Shown here: in pieces, positions 47,690 through 57,712 of the stretch
How the letters are laid out: each line of letters opens with the position of its first letter
Position numbering within the stretch: the first letter of the stretch is position 1
Assembly (NCBI RefSeq): GCF_017873435.1
Contig: NZ_JAGGKG010000007.1
Coordinates: 62,001-126,000, forward strand
DNA length: 64,000 nucleotides
Direction: 5' to 3'
Origin: Paenibacillus turicensis
GTDB taxonomy: Bacteria; Bacillota; Bacilli; Paenibacillales; Paenibacillaceae
The notes under the pieces: model-generated
What the model saw: the letters and a program-made list of their open reading frames with translations, nothing else
Databases searched by the model: none
What the model was told of the DNA's origin: nothing
Made by a program: the position numbers and the translations under genes

Positions 47690-47880
47690 TTGACAAAAAT
47701 GTTTTATATGTGATATATTGTTTTGGTGATGTTTTAACGAAAAATGGATTGTAAGTAGAAGGCGTTGACTTCTCACCTGTTCAGCTTTTAGTTGACTGGT
47801 TTTGATCCAATGATTTATGAATGTAAGTTCATGATGAATTGATCAATTTGGGATGCAGCCGATAATCTGCATCCCTTTTT
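47690..47880 (+). promoter_or_regulatory. promoter and L20-type attenuator leader of infC-rpmI-rplT
   Basis: TTGACA (47690-47695) and TATATT (47714-47719, 18-base spacer) form the promoter. A roughly 150-base leader ends in a strong terminator, GGGATGCAG / CTGCATCCC (47850-47875), followed by TTTTT. Position and form match the known Bacillus L20 leader, where ribosomal protein L20 stabilises premature termination; direct L20-site matching was not possible by eye. Confidence 0.85.
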
Positions 47881-47924
47881 AATTTGCTTTTATAATGTGG
47901 TTTAAACTTTTTTGGAGGTGGATA

Positions 47925-48437
47925 ATTATCAGTAAGGAACATTTGATCAATGATGAAATACGAGCAAAAGAAGTTCGTTTAGTAGGCGCTGAAGGTGAAC
48001 AAATAGGAATTAAACCTATACGTGAAGCACTACAGATGGCGATTGATCTGAATCTGGATTTAGTCAATGTTGCGCCAACGGCAAAACCGCCAGTGTGTCG
48101 TATTATGGACTACGGTAAATTCCGTTACGAAAACCAGAAGAAAGAAAAAGAAGCTCGTAAAAATCAAAAGATAGTGGACATCAAGGAAGTATGGTTCCGT
48201 GCAAATATTGAGGAGCATGATTTCCAGACGAAACTTCGTAACGTGATCAAATTTTTGAAGGATGGCGACAAAGTAAAATGCTCTGTCCGTTTCCGTGGAC
48301 GTGAGATTACACACGCCGACATCGGGAAAAAAATTCTGGACCGCGTAAAAGATGAAGTTGCTGATCTTTGTACAGTGGAACGAATTCCTAAGTTGGAAGG
48401 TCGCAGTATGATTATGATTCTTGCGCCTAAAAACTAA
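47925..48437 (+). CDS. infC: translation initiation factor IF-3
   Basis: A 170-residue IF-3, which keeps the ribosomal subunits apart and checks start codon pairing. The N domain contains INDEIRAKEVRLVGAEGEQ and the C domain VRFRGREITHADIG. The natural start is the ATT at 47925, six bases after GGAGG; no ATG, GTG or TTG is available there, and the ATG at 47895 would read through the RBS. The rare AUU start is known for infC in many bacteria and gives autoregulation by IF-3 itself. rpmI and rplT follow in one operon. Confidence 0.96.
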   Translation: MISKEHLINDEIRAKEVRLVGAEGEQIGIKPIREALQMAIDLNLDLVNVAPTAKPPVCRIMDYGKFRYENQKKEKEARKNQKIVDIKEVWFRANIEEHDFQTKLRNVIKFLKDGDKVKCSVRFRGREITHADIGKKILDRVKDEVADLCTVERIPKLEGRSMIMILAPKN

Positions 48438-48481
48438 GTCAAGTTTCAAGTATTGCTCATAAACATTGAGGAGGAAGTACA

Positions 48482-48682
48482 ATGCCTAAAATGAAAACTC
48501 ACAGCAGTCTAAAAGGCCGCTTCAAAATTACTGGAACAGGTAAAGTAAGACGTTACAAAGCTAACCGTAACCACTTGCTTTCCCACAGAACTAAACGTGC
48601 TAAACGTGTATTAGCGAATAGTCCTGTAATGTATGCTGGTGATGTAAGACGTTTGAAACAACAATTAGCTAACTTGAAGTAA
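48482..48682 (+). CDS. rpmI: 50S ribosomal protein L35
   Basis: A 66-residue, highly basic ribosomal protein. MPKMKTHSSLKGRFKITGTG is the standard L35 N-terminus, followed by HLLSHRTKRAKR. It lies between infC and rplT in the usual order, with GAGGAGG before the start. Regulated through the common leader. Confidence 0.98.
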   Translation: MPKMKTHSSLKGRFKITGTGKVRRYKANRNHLLSHRTKRAKRVLANSPVMYAGDVRRLKQQLANLK

Positions 48683-48725
48683 TTAATCACACATTATTTT
48701 TTGAATTATTAGGAGGTCTATTGAT

Positions 48726-49085
48726 ATGGCAAGAGTAAAAGGCGGATTCGTTGTTCGTCGTCGTCATAAAAAAGTATTAAAGCTTGCTAAAGGTTATTTT
48801 GGTTCTAAACACCGTATTTTCAAAACTGCAAATGAGCAAGTAATGAAATCTATGCTTTATGCATACCGTGACCGTCGTCAGAAAAAACGTGATTTCCGCA
48901 AATTGTGGATCGTACGTATTAACGCTGCGGCTCGTATGAACGGTTTGTCTTACAGCAAATTGGTACATGGCTTGAGATTGGCTGAGATTAACATCAACCG
49001 TAAAATCCTTGCTGACTTAGCTGTAAATGACATTCAAGCATTCAATTCTTTGGCTAACGTTGCTAAAGAAAAATTGAACGCATAG
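48726..49085 (+). CDS. rplT: 50S ribosomal protein L20
   Basis: A 119-residue ribosomal protein L20. The basic N-terminal extension ([16 protein letters not shown]) is followed by the globular domain with [19 protein letters not shown]. It is needed for early assembly of the large subunit and, in Bacillus, represses its own operon via the leader. It is followed by a strong terminator. RBS AGGAGG. Confidence 0.98.
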   Translation: MARVKGGFVVRRRHKKVLKLAKGYFGSKHRIFKTANEQVMKSMLYAYRDRRQKKRDFRKLWIVRINAAARMNGLSYSKLVHGLRLAEININRKILADLAVNDIQAFNSLANVAKEKLNA

Positions 49086-49098
49086 AATTAATAACTTT

Positions 49099-49142
49099 AA
49101 AAGAGATTACTATTGACATTAGTCATGGTAATCTCTTTTTTA
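49099..49142 (+). terminator. terminator of infC-rpmI-rplT
   Basis: AAAAGAGATTAC pairs with GTAATCTCTTTT around a short AT-rich loop and continues into TTTTT. It starts about 14 bases after the rplT stop. Confidence 0.93.
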
Positions 49143-49231
49143 ATTTGTTTTTTACATATTTTAAGGGTGTATTTTTATGTTATATTAGGGAGAAACGACC
49201 TAGAACTAATGAATTTTGAGGAGGGTTTACT

Positions 49232-50269
49232 TTGACAATAAAAAAGTGGATAGATACAGACTTTTCTGGTTGTATATCTATAAGAACATCAAAGGATATC
49301 ATTTTCCAAGAAGCATTTGGTTATGCAGATATGCCAAATAAGGTACCTAATTCATTAGAAACAAAGTTTCCGACGGCATCAGCAGGGAAGGTGTTTGTGG
49401 CTACAGCTATTTTACAGTTAATAGAACAACAAAAATTGAGCTTTGAACATACGCTTGGACAACTTCTATCCCATATTGATTGGAAGCTCATTGATACAGA
49501 CATTACAGTTAGACAATTACTTAATCATACCTCAGGTATACCGGATTATTTTGATGAAAGTGTGATGGAGGAATATGCTGAATTGTGGAGGGATTATCCG
49601 AACTATAAAATAAGAACTTCAGCCGATTTGCTCCCACTGTTTATAAATAAAGAAATGATGTATCCACGAGGTGAGAAGTTCCAATATAACAACACCGGTT
49701 ATGTTGTGTTAGGTCTAATCATTGAACAAGTGTCAGGAAAGCCATTTGATGAATACTTAAAAGATAACGTATTTCAACCCTCAGGTATGAATGATACCGG
49801 ATATTTTGAGCTAGATCGCCTTCCTGCACGTACTGCTAATGCATACATTTATGATGAGGAGCATGACGAGTATTATACGAACATTTATAGTATTGATGTA
49901 AAGGGAACGGGTGCAGGGGGAGTGTTTACAACCGTTTTAGATATTGATAAGTTTTGGGGGAAGCTACTTGCAGGTGATCTAATTTCTTTAGATATGCTAC
50001 AACAGATGTTGTCATTGCAAGGTGAGGATGAACATAGCTGCTATGGGTATGGCGTATGGCTAACTAAGCGTGATTTCAGTAATGCGAAGGTAGAAGAGGT
50101 TACTTTTATCCCTCATTTTGAGGGCTGTGATCCAGGAGTAAGCTTTAAATCAAGCTACGATATTGCTAACGATATCAGCATTACGATCGTAAGTAATACA
50201 GGGAATGATGTGTGGGATATGCACAGAAAGATTAAAGACCATTTAGTGAAAAATGGTACTATAGAATAG
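49232..50269 (+). CDS. serine hydrolase, beta-lactamase-related (class C fold)
   Basis: A 345-residue cytoplasmic-looking protein of the beta-lactamase/DD-peptidase superfamily. The SxxK nucleophile is in FPTASAGKVF (about residue 51), the YxN motif is in FQYNNTGY, and HTSGIPDYF and GVFTTVLDIDKFW are conserved family segments. No signal peptide is visible. Such proteins are usually esterases or D-amino-acid peptidases rather than resistance enzymes. The start is TTG 49232 after GAGGAGGG. It stands alone after the rplT terminator. Confidence 0.87.
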   Translation: MTIKKWIDTDFSGCISIRTSKDIIFQEAFGYADMPNKVPNSLETKFPTASAGKVFVATAILQLIEQQKLSFEHTLGQLLSHIDWKLIDTDITVRQLLNHTSGIPDYFDESVMEEYAELWRDYPNYKIRTSADLLPLFINKEMMYPRGEKFQYNNTGYVVLGLIIEQVSGKPFDEYLKDNVFQPSGMNDTGYFELDRLPARTANAYIYDEEHDEYYTNIYSIDVKGTGAGGVFTTVLDIDKFWGKLLAGDLISLDMLQQMLSLQGEDEHSCYGYGVWLTKRDFSNAKVEEVTFIPHFEGCDPGVSFKSSYDIANDISITIVSNTGNDVWDMHRKIKDHLVKNGTIE

Positions 50270-50379
50270 AACACATTTAAATAACTAGTATAACAGTGCT
50301 ACAAAAGTTAGCTAAGAATAACTAGTTTTTTGGCATTATTTAAGTTCCATTTTATCTAGCATGAACAATATGAACAATT

Positions 50380-50835
50380 TTAAAAACGATAATCTAATTT
50401 TTTTTTCATCTCAAAGCATTGTATGTGAGGTAAGTTTTTCGTCCGACTATAGCCGAAATTGGTATAAAAACGCTCTGCTCTTGTATTTCCTTGCTCTACG
50501 GTTAATTTAGATGATGTGCACCCTCTTGAAGCAGCAAAATGCTCGGCATGTGCGATAAGTGCCTTTCCGATTTGCCGTCTACGGTGTTGGGCTGATACAG
50601 CGATCATATCAATGTATAACAGTTGGTCATGAATCATAAAATGAATAAACGCAATAGGATCACTTTCGTATTGAAGAGAGCTGACTAGCGTAGTACCACG
50701 GGACATTCGTTTAGGGAGATCTGATATAACCTGATTTAATTCTTGTGGAGACAGATGAGAGTAAGGTACAAGTTCTTGTTTAATTAATTGATAAATAATG
50801 GGATCATCCTGTTTGGGTCTTCGATAACGAATCAT
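50380..50835 (-). CDS. GNAT-family N-acetyltransferase
   Basis: A 151-residue acetyltransferase. The acetyl-CoA motif A is VSAQHRRRQIGKALIAHA, followed by motif B (LTVEQGNTRAERFYTNFGY). The N-terminus is basic and matches small GNATs acting on amines or protein N-termini. It is the only gene on the minus strand between the serine hydrolase and the ilv operon. Substrate unknown. Confidence 0.88.
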   Translation of the reverse strand: MIRYRRPKQDDPIIYQLIKQELVPYSHLSPQELNQVISDLPKRMSRGTTLVSSLQYESDPIAFIHFMIHDQLLYIDMIAVSAQHRRRQIGKALIAHAEHFAASRGCTSSKLTVEQGNTRAERFYTNFGYSRTKNLPHIQCFEMKKKLDYRF

Positions 50836-50985
50836 ATGACTCAGAGTCCTTCCTAGCCTAAATTCATTTTTTTAAAAGCATTTTGTTGCATTATGCATAA
50901 AATAATAATTATTTATTATTCTATGAAAGTATGGGCAATGGAGTGACAATCAAACAGTGGTAAATTAAATTGTTTAGATTAGGTA

Positions 50986-51395
50986 TTGACTCTCCATGTA
51001 AACTAATCATATAATGTTCCTAAACATTTTACGTTATAGTTCATCGGCGATGATGAGGACGAAGTTTTAAGGGCTCTTTGTTCAGAGAGTGATGGAATAG
51101 CTGAGACCAATCACCATAATCCCTTAATTACGAGCTCACCTCGGAGCTGTTTTCCTGAAAAGCTTTAACACGTTTAAGAAGTATGGTGTTAGCGTATTAG
51201 GGGAAATCGTTAGGTCTACGTTATAAGACCACGAGTATTGTGAATAGGTGTTTTTTGTTCGCTTGACTTTCATTTTACTCGTTAAGGCTTAGTATTGTGA
51301 GATACTAGGTAAATATGGGTGGTACCACGGAAGATAATAACCTTTCGTCCCTCAGTAGCAGAAGTCTGCTCTGATCGGGATGGAAGGTTTTTTTG
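50986..51395 (+). promoter_or_regulatory. promoter and T-box leader of ilvBHC (leucine-type specifier)
   Basis: TTGACT (50986-50991) and TATAAT (51010-51015) form the promoter. The leader folds as a T-box: GAGG...CCTC closes stem I, TAAGGG/CCCTTA continues it, and the 3' side of the internal loop carries CTC followed by A (51135-51138), pointing to uncharged tRNA-Leu as effector. The T-box GGGTGGTACCACGG is at 51317-51330, and the terminator AACCTTTCGTCCC / GGGATGGAAGGTT ends in a T-run near 51394. The specifier call rests on a hand-drawn fold. Confidence 0.93.
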
Positions 51396-51468
51396 TTTAT
51401 CGCCAATTAACAAGGTTAAGGATAGTGTGGTTAAAATAAACCACCTAATTTTGGAGGGAGGATAACTG

Positions 51469-53214
51469 ATGAGTACACAAATTCCAGTAGAAAAGTCTAA
51501 AGAACAGTTGCGTGAGAAATGGATGAAGCCAGAGGTCATTACTGGTTCTGAAATTTTACTTCGAAGTTTGCTTTTGGAAGGTGCTGAATGCGTCTTTGGT
51601 TATCCTGGCGGTGCAGTATTATACATTTATGATGCTATGCATGGATTTAGTGACTTTAACCATTTATTAACGAGACATGAGCAAGGTGCAATTCATGCTG
51701 CTGACGGATATGCAAGAGCAAGTGGAAAAGTTGGCGTGTGTATTGTAACCTCAGGACCTGGAGCAACCAATACGGTGACAGGAATTGCAACTGCATTTAT
51801 GGATTCAGTACCGTTGGTAATTATTACAGGGAATGTTGCTTCAAGCTTAATTGGGACAGATGCATTCCAAGAAGCAGATATTACAGGAATTACGATGCCA
51901 ATTACAAAGCATAGTTATCTTGTACGTGATGTAGCGGATTTACCACGTATTATTCACGAAGCGTTTCATATTGCAAATACCGGACGTAAAGGTCCAGTAT
52001 TAATTGACATTCCGAAGGATGTATCGAATCAGACAACTTTATTTAACCCCGTGCAATCCGTCAGTTTAAGAGGGTATAACCCAACCGTTGTTCCGAATCG
52101 GTTACAGTTGGATAAGCTGGCAGCAGCAATTAAGGAAGCGAAGCAACCCGTCGTAATTGCAGGTGGCGGTGTAATATACTCCGGTGCACATGAGGAGTTA
52201 TATGAATTTATTACAAAAGCACAAATTCCAGTAACTACAACCTTGCTTGGATTAGGCGCTTTCCCAACAGGTAATGATTTATGGATGGGCATGCCTGGTA
52301 TGCATGGTACGTACACAGCCAACCAAGCAATCCAACGTGCAGATTTGTTGATCAGCATTGGCGCTCGGTTTGATGACCGAGTAACTGGAAAGCTAGACGG
52401 ATTTGCGCCACATGCCAAAATTGTTCATATTGATATTGATCCTGCGGAGATTGGTAAAAACGTAAAAACAGATATTCCAATCGTAGGTGATGTGAAAACT
52501 GTACTACAGCAGCTAAACCCAATGATTTCAAGTGCAGAATTGGCAGATGCTTGGCGCAAGGAAATTGTGCAAATGAAGCAAGATAAGCCTCTGAAGTACA
52601 AGGACTCAGATACCGTACTTAAGCCACAATGGGTAATTGAGTTATTAAATGAAACGACAAATGGGGATGCCATTGTATCTACAGATGTAGGTCAACATCA
52701 AATGTGGGCAGCTCAATATTATAAGTTTAACCACCCTCGTTCATGGATCACTTCAGGTGGTCTTGGTACAATGGGATTTGGTTTTCCTTCTGCAATAGGT
52801 GCTCAAATGGCACATCCTGATCGCCTTGTTATTTCAATAAATGGCGACGGCGGTATGCAAATGTGTGCACAGGAGTTAGCGATCTGTGCCATTAATAACA
52901 TTCCTGTTAAAGTGGTAGTTATTAATAACCAAGTGTTAGGGATGGTAAAACAGTGGCAAGAGCTTATTTATGACAAGCGATATAGCCACGTTGATCTTGC
53001 GGGAAGCCCTGATTTCGTCAAGCTGGCTGAAGCATATGGTGTAAAAGGTTTAAGAGCAACTAACAAAGAGGACGCTAAAAAAGTTTGGCAGGAAGCCTTG
53101 GACACACCAGGTCCTGTGCTGGTAGAATTCATAGTCAGCAAGGAAGAAAATGTATATCCAATGGTTACCCAAGGTTCTACCATTGATCAAATGTTGATGG
53201 GGGACGATGAGTGA
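51469..53214 (+). CDS. ilvB: acetolactate synthase large subunit
   Basis: A 581-residue thiamine-diphosphate enzyme of branched-chain amino acid synthesis; it joins two pyruvates, or pyruvate and 2-oxobutyrate. The N-terminal domain has VFGYPGGAVLYIYD with HEQGAIHAADGYARA (catalytic Glu), the middle FAD-like domain contains GARFDDR, and the C-terminal ThDP motif is NGDGGMQMCAQELA...NN. Length is normal. It is behind a T-box. Its stop overlaps the ilvH start, so the two subunits are translationally coupled. Confidence 0.97.
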   Translation: MSTQIPVEKSKEQLREKWMKPEVITGSEILLRSLLLEGAECVFGYPGGAVLYIYDAMHGFSDFNHLLTRHEQGAIHAADGYARASGKVGVCIVTSGPGATNTVTGIATAFMDSVPLVIITGNVASSLIGTDAFQEADITGITMPITKHSYLVRDVADLPRIIHEAFHIANTGRKGPVLIDIPKDVSNQTTLFNPVQSVSLRGYNPTVVPNRLQLDKLAAAIKEAKQPVVIAGGGVIYSGAHEELYEFITKAQIPVTTTLLGLGAFPTGNDLWMGMPGMHGTYTANQAIQRADLLISIGARFDDRVTGKLDGFAPHAKIVHIDIDPAEIGKNVKTDIPIVGDVKTVLQQLNPMISSAELADAWRKEIVQMKQDKPLKYKDSDTVLKPQWVIELLNETTNGDAIVSTDVGQHQMWAAQYYKFNHPRSWITSGGLGTMGFGFPSAIGAQMAHPDRLVISINGDGGMQMCAQELAICAINNIPVKVVVINNQVLGMVKQWQELIYDKRYSHVDLAGSPDFVKLAEAYGVKGLRATNKEDAKKVWQEALDTPGPVLVEFIVSKEENVYPMVTQGSTIDQMLMGDDE

Positions 53215-53696
53215 TGAAAAGTCATGCGATTGCAGTATTGGTAAATGATCAGCCAGGTGTTTTACAGCGAGTATCAGGTATGTTTGGTCGACGTGGGTAC
53301 AACATTGAAAGTATTACCGTTGGGCAATCTGAAGAAAAGGGATTATCCCGAATGGTCATTGTCACCTCTGGCGATGATCATACCGTAGAACAAATTGAAA
53401 AGCAGCTATATAAGCTTATCGATGTGATCAAGGTTGTACATTTGAGTTCTCGCCCTATGGTTGGCCGTGAATTGGCGCTTATCAAAGTGAAAGCTGAGCC
53501 AACAGAAAGACCAGAAATTATGGGACTTGTTGAGACATTCCGTGCTTCTGTCGTTGATATTGGAACAAGCTCAATGATGGTACAGGTTGTTGGTGACACA
53601 ACCAAAATTGATGCTATGATAGAATTGTTAACTCCTTATGGAATTCGAGAATTAAGTCGTACTGGGGTTACCGCAATGATTCGTGGGAATGCTTAA
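53214..53696 (+). CDS. ilvH: acetolactate synthase small (regulatory) subunit
   Basis: A 160-residue regulatory subunit that binds IlvB and confers valine feedback inhibition. An N-terminal ACT domain (about 1-77) has VLVNDQPGVLQRVSGMFGRR and GYNIESITVG; a C-terminal ALS_ss_C domain follows (LALIKVKAE...GPYGIREL-like end). ATG 53214 overlaps the ilvB stop (ATGA); the GTG one codon earlier is less likely. The next gene, ilvC, is 416 bases away, separated by nested palindromes. Confidence 0.96.
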   Translation: MKSHAIAVLVNDQPGVLQRVSGMFGRRGYNIESITVGQSEEKGLSRMVIVTSGDDHTVEQIEKQLYKLIDVIKVVHLSSRPMVGRELALIKVKAEPTERPEIMGLVETFRASVVDIGTSSMMVQVVGDTTKIDAMIELLTPYGIRELSRTGVTAMIRGNA

Positions 53697-53775
53697 GTCA
53701 GAATAACTAAGTCGCAAAATTAGTATCTAAGTTTCGTAATGTGATATGCTGAGCGCATAAGCTTTAAAATATATA

Positions 53776-54059
53776 CCTGATAAGCGGGGATTTGAGAAGA
53801 AGAGATTTAAAATGAATTGATTTTCATGCAATATAAATGAATAAAAATTCAGGCTCAATCTTAGAATGAGAACTTGACGGCTAGCCTAACTGGCGAAGAG
53901 ACAGAGTGATTCTGAAGGTTGTCTCTTAAAATCAAATTCCACCCATAAATAGACTTAAATAAAAAGGAATATGATTTTAACAACAATCGCAAGAACTCTC
54001 TGGATCGTAGCCGTAATTCAATTTTAAAAATTCTTCTTTTGAAATACCCGCTTATCAGG
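53776..54059. repeat. outer palindrome enclosing MITE-like copy 5, between ilvH and ilvC
   Basis: CCTGATAAGCGGG (53776-53788) is the exact reverse complement of CCCGCTTATCAGG (54047-54059). Pairing continues imperfectly inward over about 30 more bases on each side (AAGAAGA, ATTT, AAAA, TGAATT). The arms have no similarity to the MITE-like ends, so an older palindrome, or a second element type, seems to have received the inner element. The whole structure lies inside the ilv transcript. Confidence 0.8.
53852..54019. repeat. palindromic MITE-like element, copy 5 (subtype A, degenerate)
   Basis: GGCTCAATCTT followed by an ACTTGACGGCTA segment marks the left end. The block GGCGAAGAGACAGAG and the core AAATCAAATTCCAC / GGAATATGATTTTAACAACA match copies 1 and 3. 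The right end (ACTCTCTGGATCGTAGCCGT) is worn. It sits within the outer palindrome at 53776-54059. Confidence 0.8.
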
Positions 54060-54073
54060 CGGAAAATTCATAA

Positions 54074-55105
<1,032 letters not shown>

Positions 55106-55112
55106 AAGTTTG

Positions 55113-55304
55113 AAAATTTGCGCTTGATTGATTTTGGGTAGAGAGAAGCGCTACGAAACAGAGAGTTGTTGCGATCGCTGTTAAAGTCCGATTTCATTTT
55201 ATTAATGGTTGAAGGTATAAATCGGACTTTAAAGGCGAACATTTCATTTCTCCACAATCCCTCTGTCCCTTCGTCCCTCTCTACTTTAATCAAGCACTAA
55301 TTTT
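55113..55304. repeat. palindromic MITE-like element, copy 6 (subtype B)
   Basis: AAAATTTGCGCTTGATT at the left pairs with AATCAAGCACTAATTTT at the right, a variant of the family ends. CTGTTAAAGTCCGATTT / AAATCGGACTTTAAAGGCG is the subtype B core also seen in copy 2, and ACAGAGAG / CCCTCTGT is the subterminal block. It begins eight bases after the ilvC stop. Confidence 0.85.
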
Positions 55305-55332
55305 AGGGAAGACAGAATCTAAGGAACTTAAA

Positions 55333-55374
55333 AGAATGCGCTGTGCTGAATTTGCACAGTCGCATTCTTTTTTT
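55333..55374 (+). terminator. terminator of the ilvBHC operon
   Basis: AGAATGCG-CTGTGC pairs with GCACAG-CGCATTCT around a seven-base loop, followed by TTTTTTT. This is a strong rho-independent terminator and separates ilvC from leuB. Confidence 0.93.
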
Positions 55375-55438
55375 ATATTTTGGGAATTTTGGCGGTGTTG
55401 GGTACTGCCAACTTTGAGTAATCTATCAAACTACGGGG

Positions 55439-55592
55439 GAATGAGTATCGGGTGGAAAGTTTACGGACCACCTTTGAAGCTGTATTTATACAACATAATA
55501 AATTCAAATTAAATACAGCTTCAAGAGTGGTTGGAACCCGATGCTCATTCTGAATATAGCTTCAAGAGTGGTTGGTACCCGATACCCATTTC
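55439..55592. repeat. palindrome with duplicated right arm, upstream of leuB
   Basis: The left arm (GAATGAGTATCGGGTGG..., then ACCACCTTTGAAGCTGTATTT) pairs with a right arm at 55511-55550 (AAATACAGCTTCAAGAGTGG, then ACCCGATGCTCATTC). The right arm is then repeated almost exactly at 55555-55592 (TATAGCTTCAAGAGTGGTTG, then ACCCGATACCCATTT). It is not related to the MITE-like family. It could act as a competing-hairpin leader for leuB. Confidence 0.8.
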
Positions 55593-55741
55593 ATTCATAG
55601 GATAAACCTATTAACCTAATAGATTCTATATCTTTGTATATTACCGTTACTTATGATAAAACAATAAGATAAGCTACTTTTAACGGATATAAATAAATGC
55701 ATAAAAATTCATGTTTATTTTATAGAAGGAGTTGTTCATTT

Positions 55742-56821
55742 ATGTCAGATGTGAAAAAAATAGCGGTTATTCCAGGCGATGGTATCGGTCCTGAGGTTGT
55801 AGCTGAAGCGGAAAAGGTATTGCAACGTGTAGAGGAATTGTTTGGTTATCGTTTTGAAACTGAACATGCTTTGTTTGGTGGGATTGCGATTGATGAGAAG
55901 GGGACTCCGTTACCTGAGGAAACACTTAACGTGTGTAAAAATGCCGATGCGGTATTGCTTGGTGCAGTGGGTGGACCTAAATGGGATAGCAATCCAAAGG
56001 AGTTGCGCCCTGAGACAGGCTTGTTAGGCATAAGAAAAGCATTAGGTTTATTTTCAAATTTGCGTCCAGCGGTTGTATTTGATTGTCTAAAGGATGCTTC
56101 GACTTTAAAGCCAGAAGTACTAGAAGGCACTGATTTAATCGTTGTACGTGAATTAACAGGTGGTATTTATTTTGGCGAAAAGTTCCGTAGAGAAACAGAG
56201 TTTGGTCAAGAGGCAGTAGACACTTGTGCTTATAACGAAATGGAAGTCGAACGAATTGTACGTCAGGCATTCCAAATTGCGCAGAAGCGTAGTAAACGAC
56301 TAGCCTCTGTAGACAAAGCAAATGTATTAGAATCCTCACGTTTGTGGAGAGAGGTAGTCATTCGTGTATCTGAGGATTATCCAGATGTAGAGCTTGAGCA
56401 TGTATTAGTAGATAACTGTGCAATGCAGCTTTTACGTCGTCCTGCTAGCTTTGATGTCATCGTAACTGAAAATATGTTTGGTGATATTTTAAGTGATGAG
56501 GCGGCAATGCTTACAGGTTCCATAGGGATGTTGTCCTCAGCCTCATTAGGAGAAGGAAGCTTTGGATTGTACGAACCGGTACATGGGTCTGCCCCAGATA
56601 TTGCAGGGCAAAATTTAGCTAACCCAGTAGCAACAATTTTGTCTGTAGCGCTTATGCTACGCATGACGTTTGGTTATAGCGATGCAGCTGATGCGATTGA
56701 AGCAGCGGTGAAAAATGTATTGGATGCGGGACATAGAACAGGAGATATCGCTACAGATAAAGCAAGTGCGATTGGCACAACCCAAATGGGTGATCTAATT
56801 GTGGCTGCAATCCAAAAATAA
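55742..56821 (+). CDS. leuB: 3-isopropylmalate dehydrogenase
   Basis: A 359-residue NAD-dependent enzyme of leucine synthesis. [14 protein letters not shown] opens the protein, GAVGGPKWD and [16 protein letters not shown] contain the substrate arginines, [11 protein letters not shown] is the family signature, and [14 protein letters not shown] binds the metal and NAD. ATG 55742 follows GAAGGAG. It is a separate unit after the ilvBHC terminator; leuA, leuC and leuD are not in the neighbourhood, unlike the usual ilv-leu order. Confidence 0.96.
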   Translation: MSDVKKIAVIPGDGIGPEVVAEAEKVLQRVEELFGYRFETEHALFGGIAIDEKGTPLPEETLNVCKNADAVLLGAVGGPKWDSNPKELRPETGLLGIRKALGLFSNLRPAVVFDCLKDASTLKPEVLEGTDLIVVRELTGGIYFGEKFRRETEFGQEAVDTCAYNEMEVERIVRQAFQIAQKRSKRLASVDKANVLESSRLWREVVIRVSEDYPDVELEHVLVDNCAMQLLRRPASFDVIVTENMFGDILSDEAAMLTGSIGMLSSASLGEGSFGLYEPVHGSAPDIAGQNLANPVATILSVALMLRMTFGYSDAADAIEAAVKNVLDAGHRTGDIATDKASAIGTTQMGDLIVAAIQK

Positions 56822-56851
56822 TTCAAAAAATGTTCATAAATAAAAGCTTAT

Positions 56852-56914
56852 TTATAATAATTATAAATAAATATTAATTATAATCTTGACTTTAAATATG
56901 ACGAATGATAACAT
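56852..56914 (+). promoter_or_regulatory. PerR box and promoter of the peroxiredoxin gene
   Basis: TTATAATAATTATAA at 56852-56866 matches the PerR box consensus TTATAATNATTATAA at all positions. Twenty bases on, TTGACT (56886-56891) and TAACAT (56909-56914) form a promoter with a 17-base spacer. Inference: PerR:Fe/Mn repression lifted by peroxide. Confidence 0.85.
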
Positions 56915-57001
56915 TTTGTGTGTAGCAATTGTTGTTACAAAATACATTCTAAATACAAGAAACAGTAGATGTTTCTTACATATTTTAAAGGAGGATTTAC
57001 A

Positions 57002-57547
57002 ATGGCAGAACGTTTAGTAGGAAAACTTGCTCCAGATTTTGATATGGCAAGCGTATCAGGTGATGGTAAAGAATTTGGACGGGTTAAATTGTCTGATTAT
57101 CGTGGTAAATGGTTAGTATTTTTCTTTTATCCACTTGATTTTACCTTTGTTTGTCCAACTGAAATTACCGCATTGAGCGAAGCTTATGAAGAGTTCAAAT
57201 CACTTGACACTGAAGTGCTTGGTGTAAGTGTAGACTCAGAGCATAGCCATAAAGCTTGGATTAACACACCTAAGGATAGCAATGGTCTTGGACAACTTAA
57301 CTTCCCTCTTGCATCTGATATTACGAAGAGCGTTGCTCGTGATTATGGTGTACTTATTGAAGAAGAAGGTGTTGCACTTCGTGGATTGTTCATTATTGAT
57401 CCTGAAGGCGAACTAAAATATCAAGTTGTTAACCATAATGATGTAGGTCGTAGCGTAGAAGAAACACTTCGTGTTCTTCAAGCATTACAATCTGGTGGCT
57501 TGTGTGCGATGAACTGGAAGCCTGGAGACAAAACGTTAAACGGCTAA
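57002..57547 (+). CDS. 2-Cys peroxiredoxin (AhpC/TSA family)
   Basis: A 181-residue typical 2-Cys peroxiredoxin that reduces H2O2 and organic peroxides. The peroxidatic Cys is in [11 protein letters not shown] (about 51) and the resolving Cys in [11 protein letters not shown] near the C-terminus; the catalytic Pro, Thr and Arg context is present. No ahpF reductase gene lies next to it, so thioredoxin is the likely electron donor. ATG 57002 follows AAAGGAGG. A perfect PerR box lies upstream. Confidence 0.95.
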   Translation: MAERLVGKLAPDFDMASVSGDGKEFGRVKLSDYRGKWLVFFFYPLDFTFVCPTEITALSEAYEEFKSLDTEVLGVSVDSEHSHKAWINTPKDSNGLGQLNFPLASDITKSVARDYGVLIEEEGVALRGLFIIDPEGELKYQVVNHNDVGRSVEETLRVLQALQSGGLCAMNWKPGDKTLNG

Positions 57548-57574
57548 GCTCAAGCTTCTAATTTTATGAACGGA

Positions 57575-57618
57575 CCCCTTACTATACTGCTTATTGCGTA
57601 TAGTAAGGGGTTTTTTCC
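57575..57618 (+). terminator. terminator of the peroxiredoxin gene
   Basis: CCCCTTACTATA pairs with TATAGTAAGGGG around a 12-base loop, followed by TTTTTT. Confidence 0.95.
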
Positions 57619-57712
57619 TCCTAATCCCATAACGTGCAGGAATTAACATGATGGATATAGAATAAGTGATTATAAATATGGATAATTTGGTAAGAAGGAA
57701 GGGTGACAGGAA

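Noticed and set aside
49232-50269. True beta-lactamase
   Set aside because: No signal peptide is visible and the motifs fit the broad serine hydrolase/esterase group; resistance cannot be claimed.
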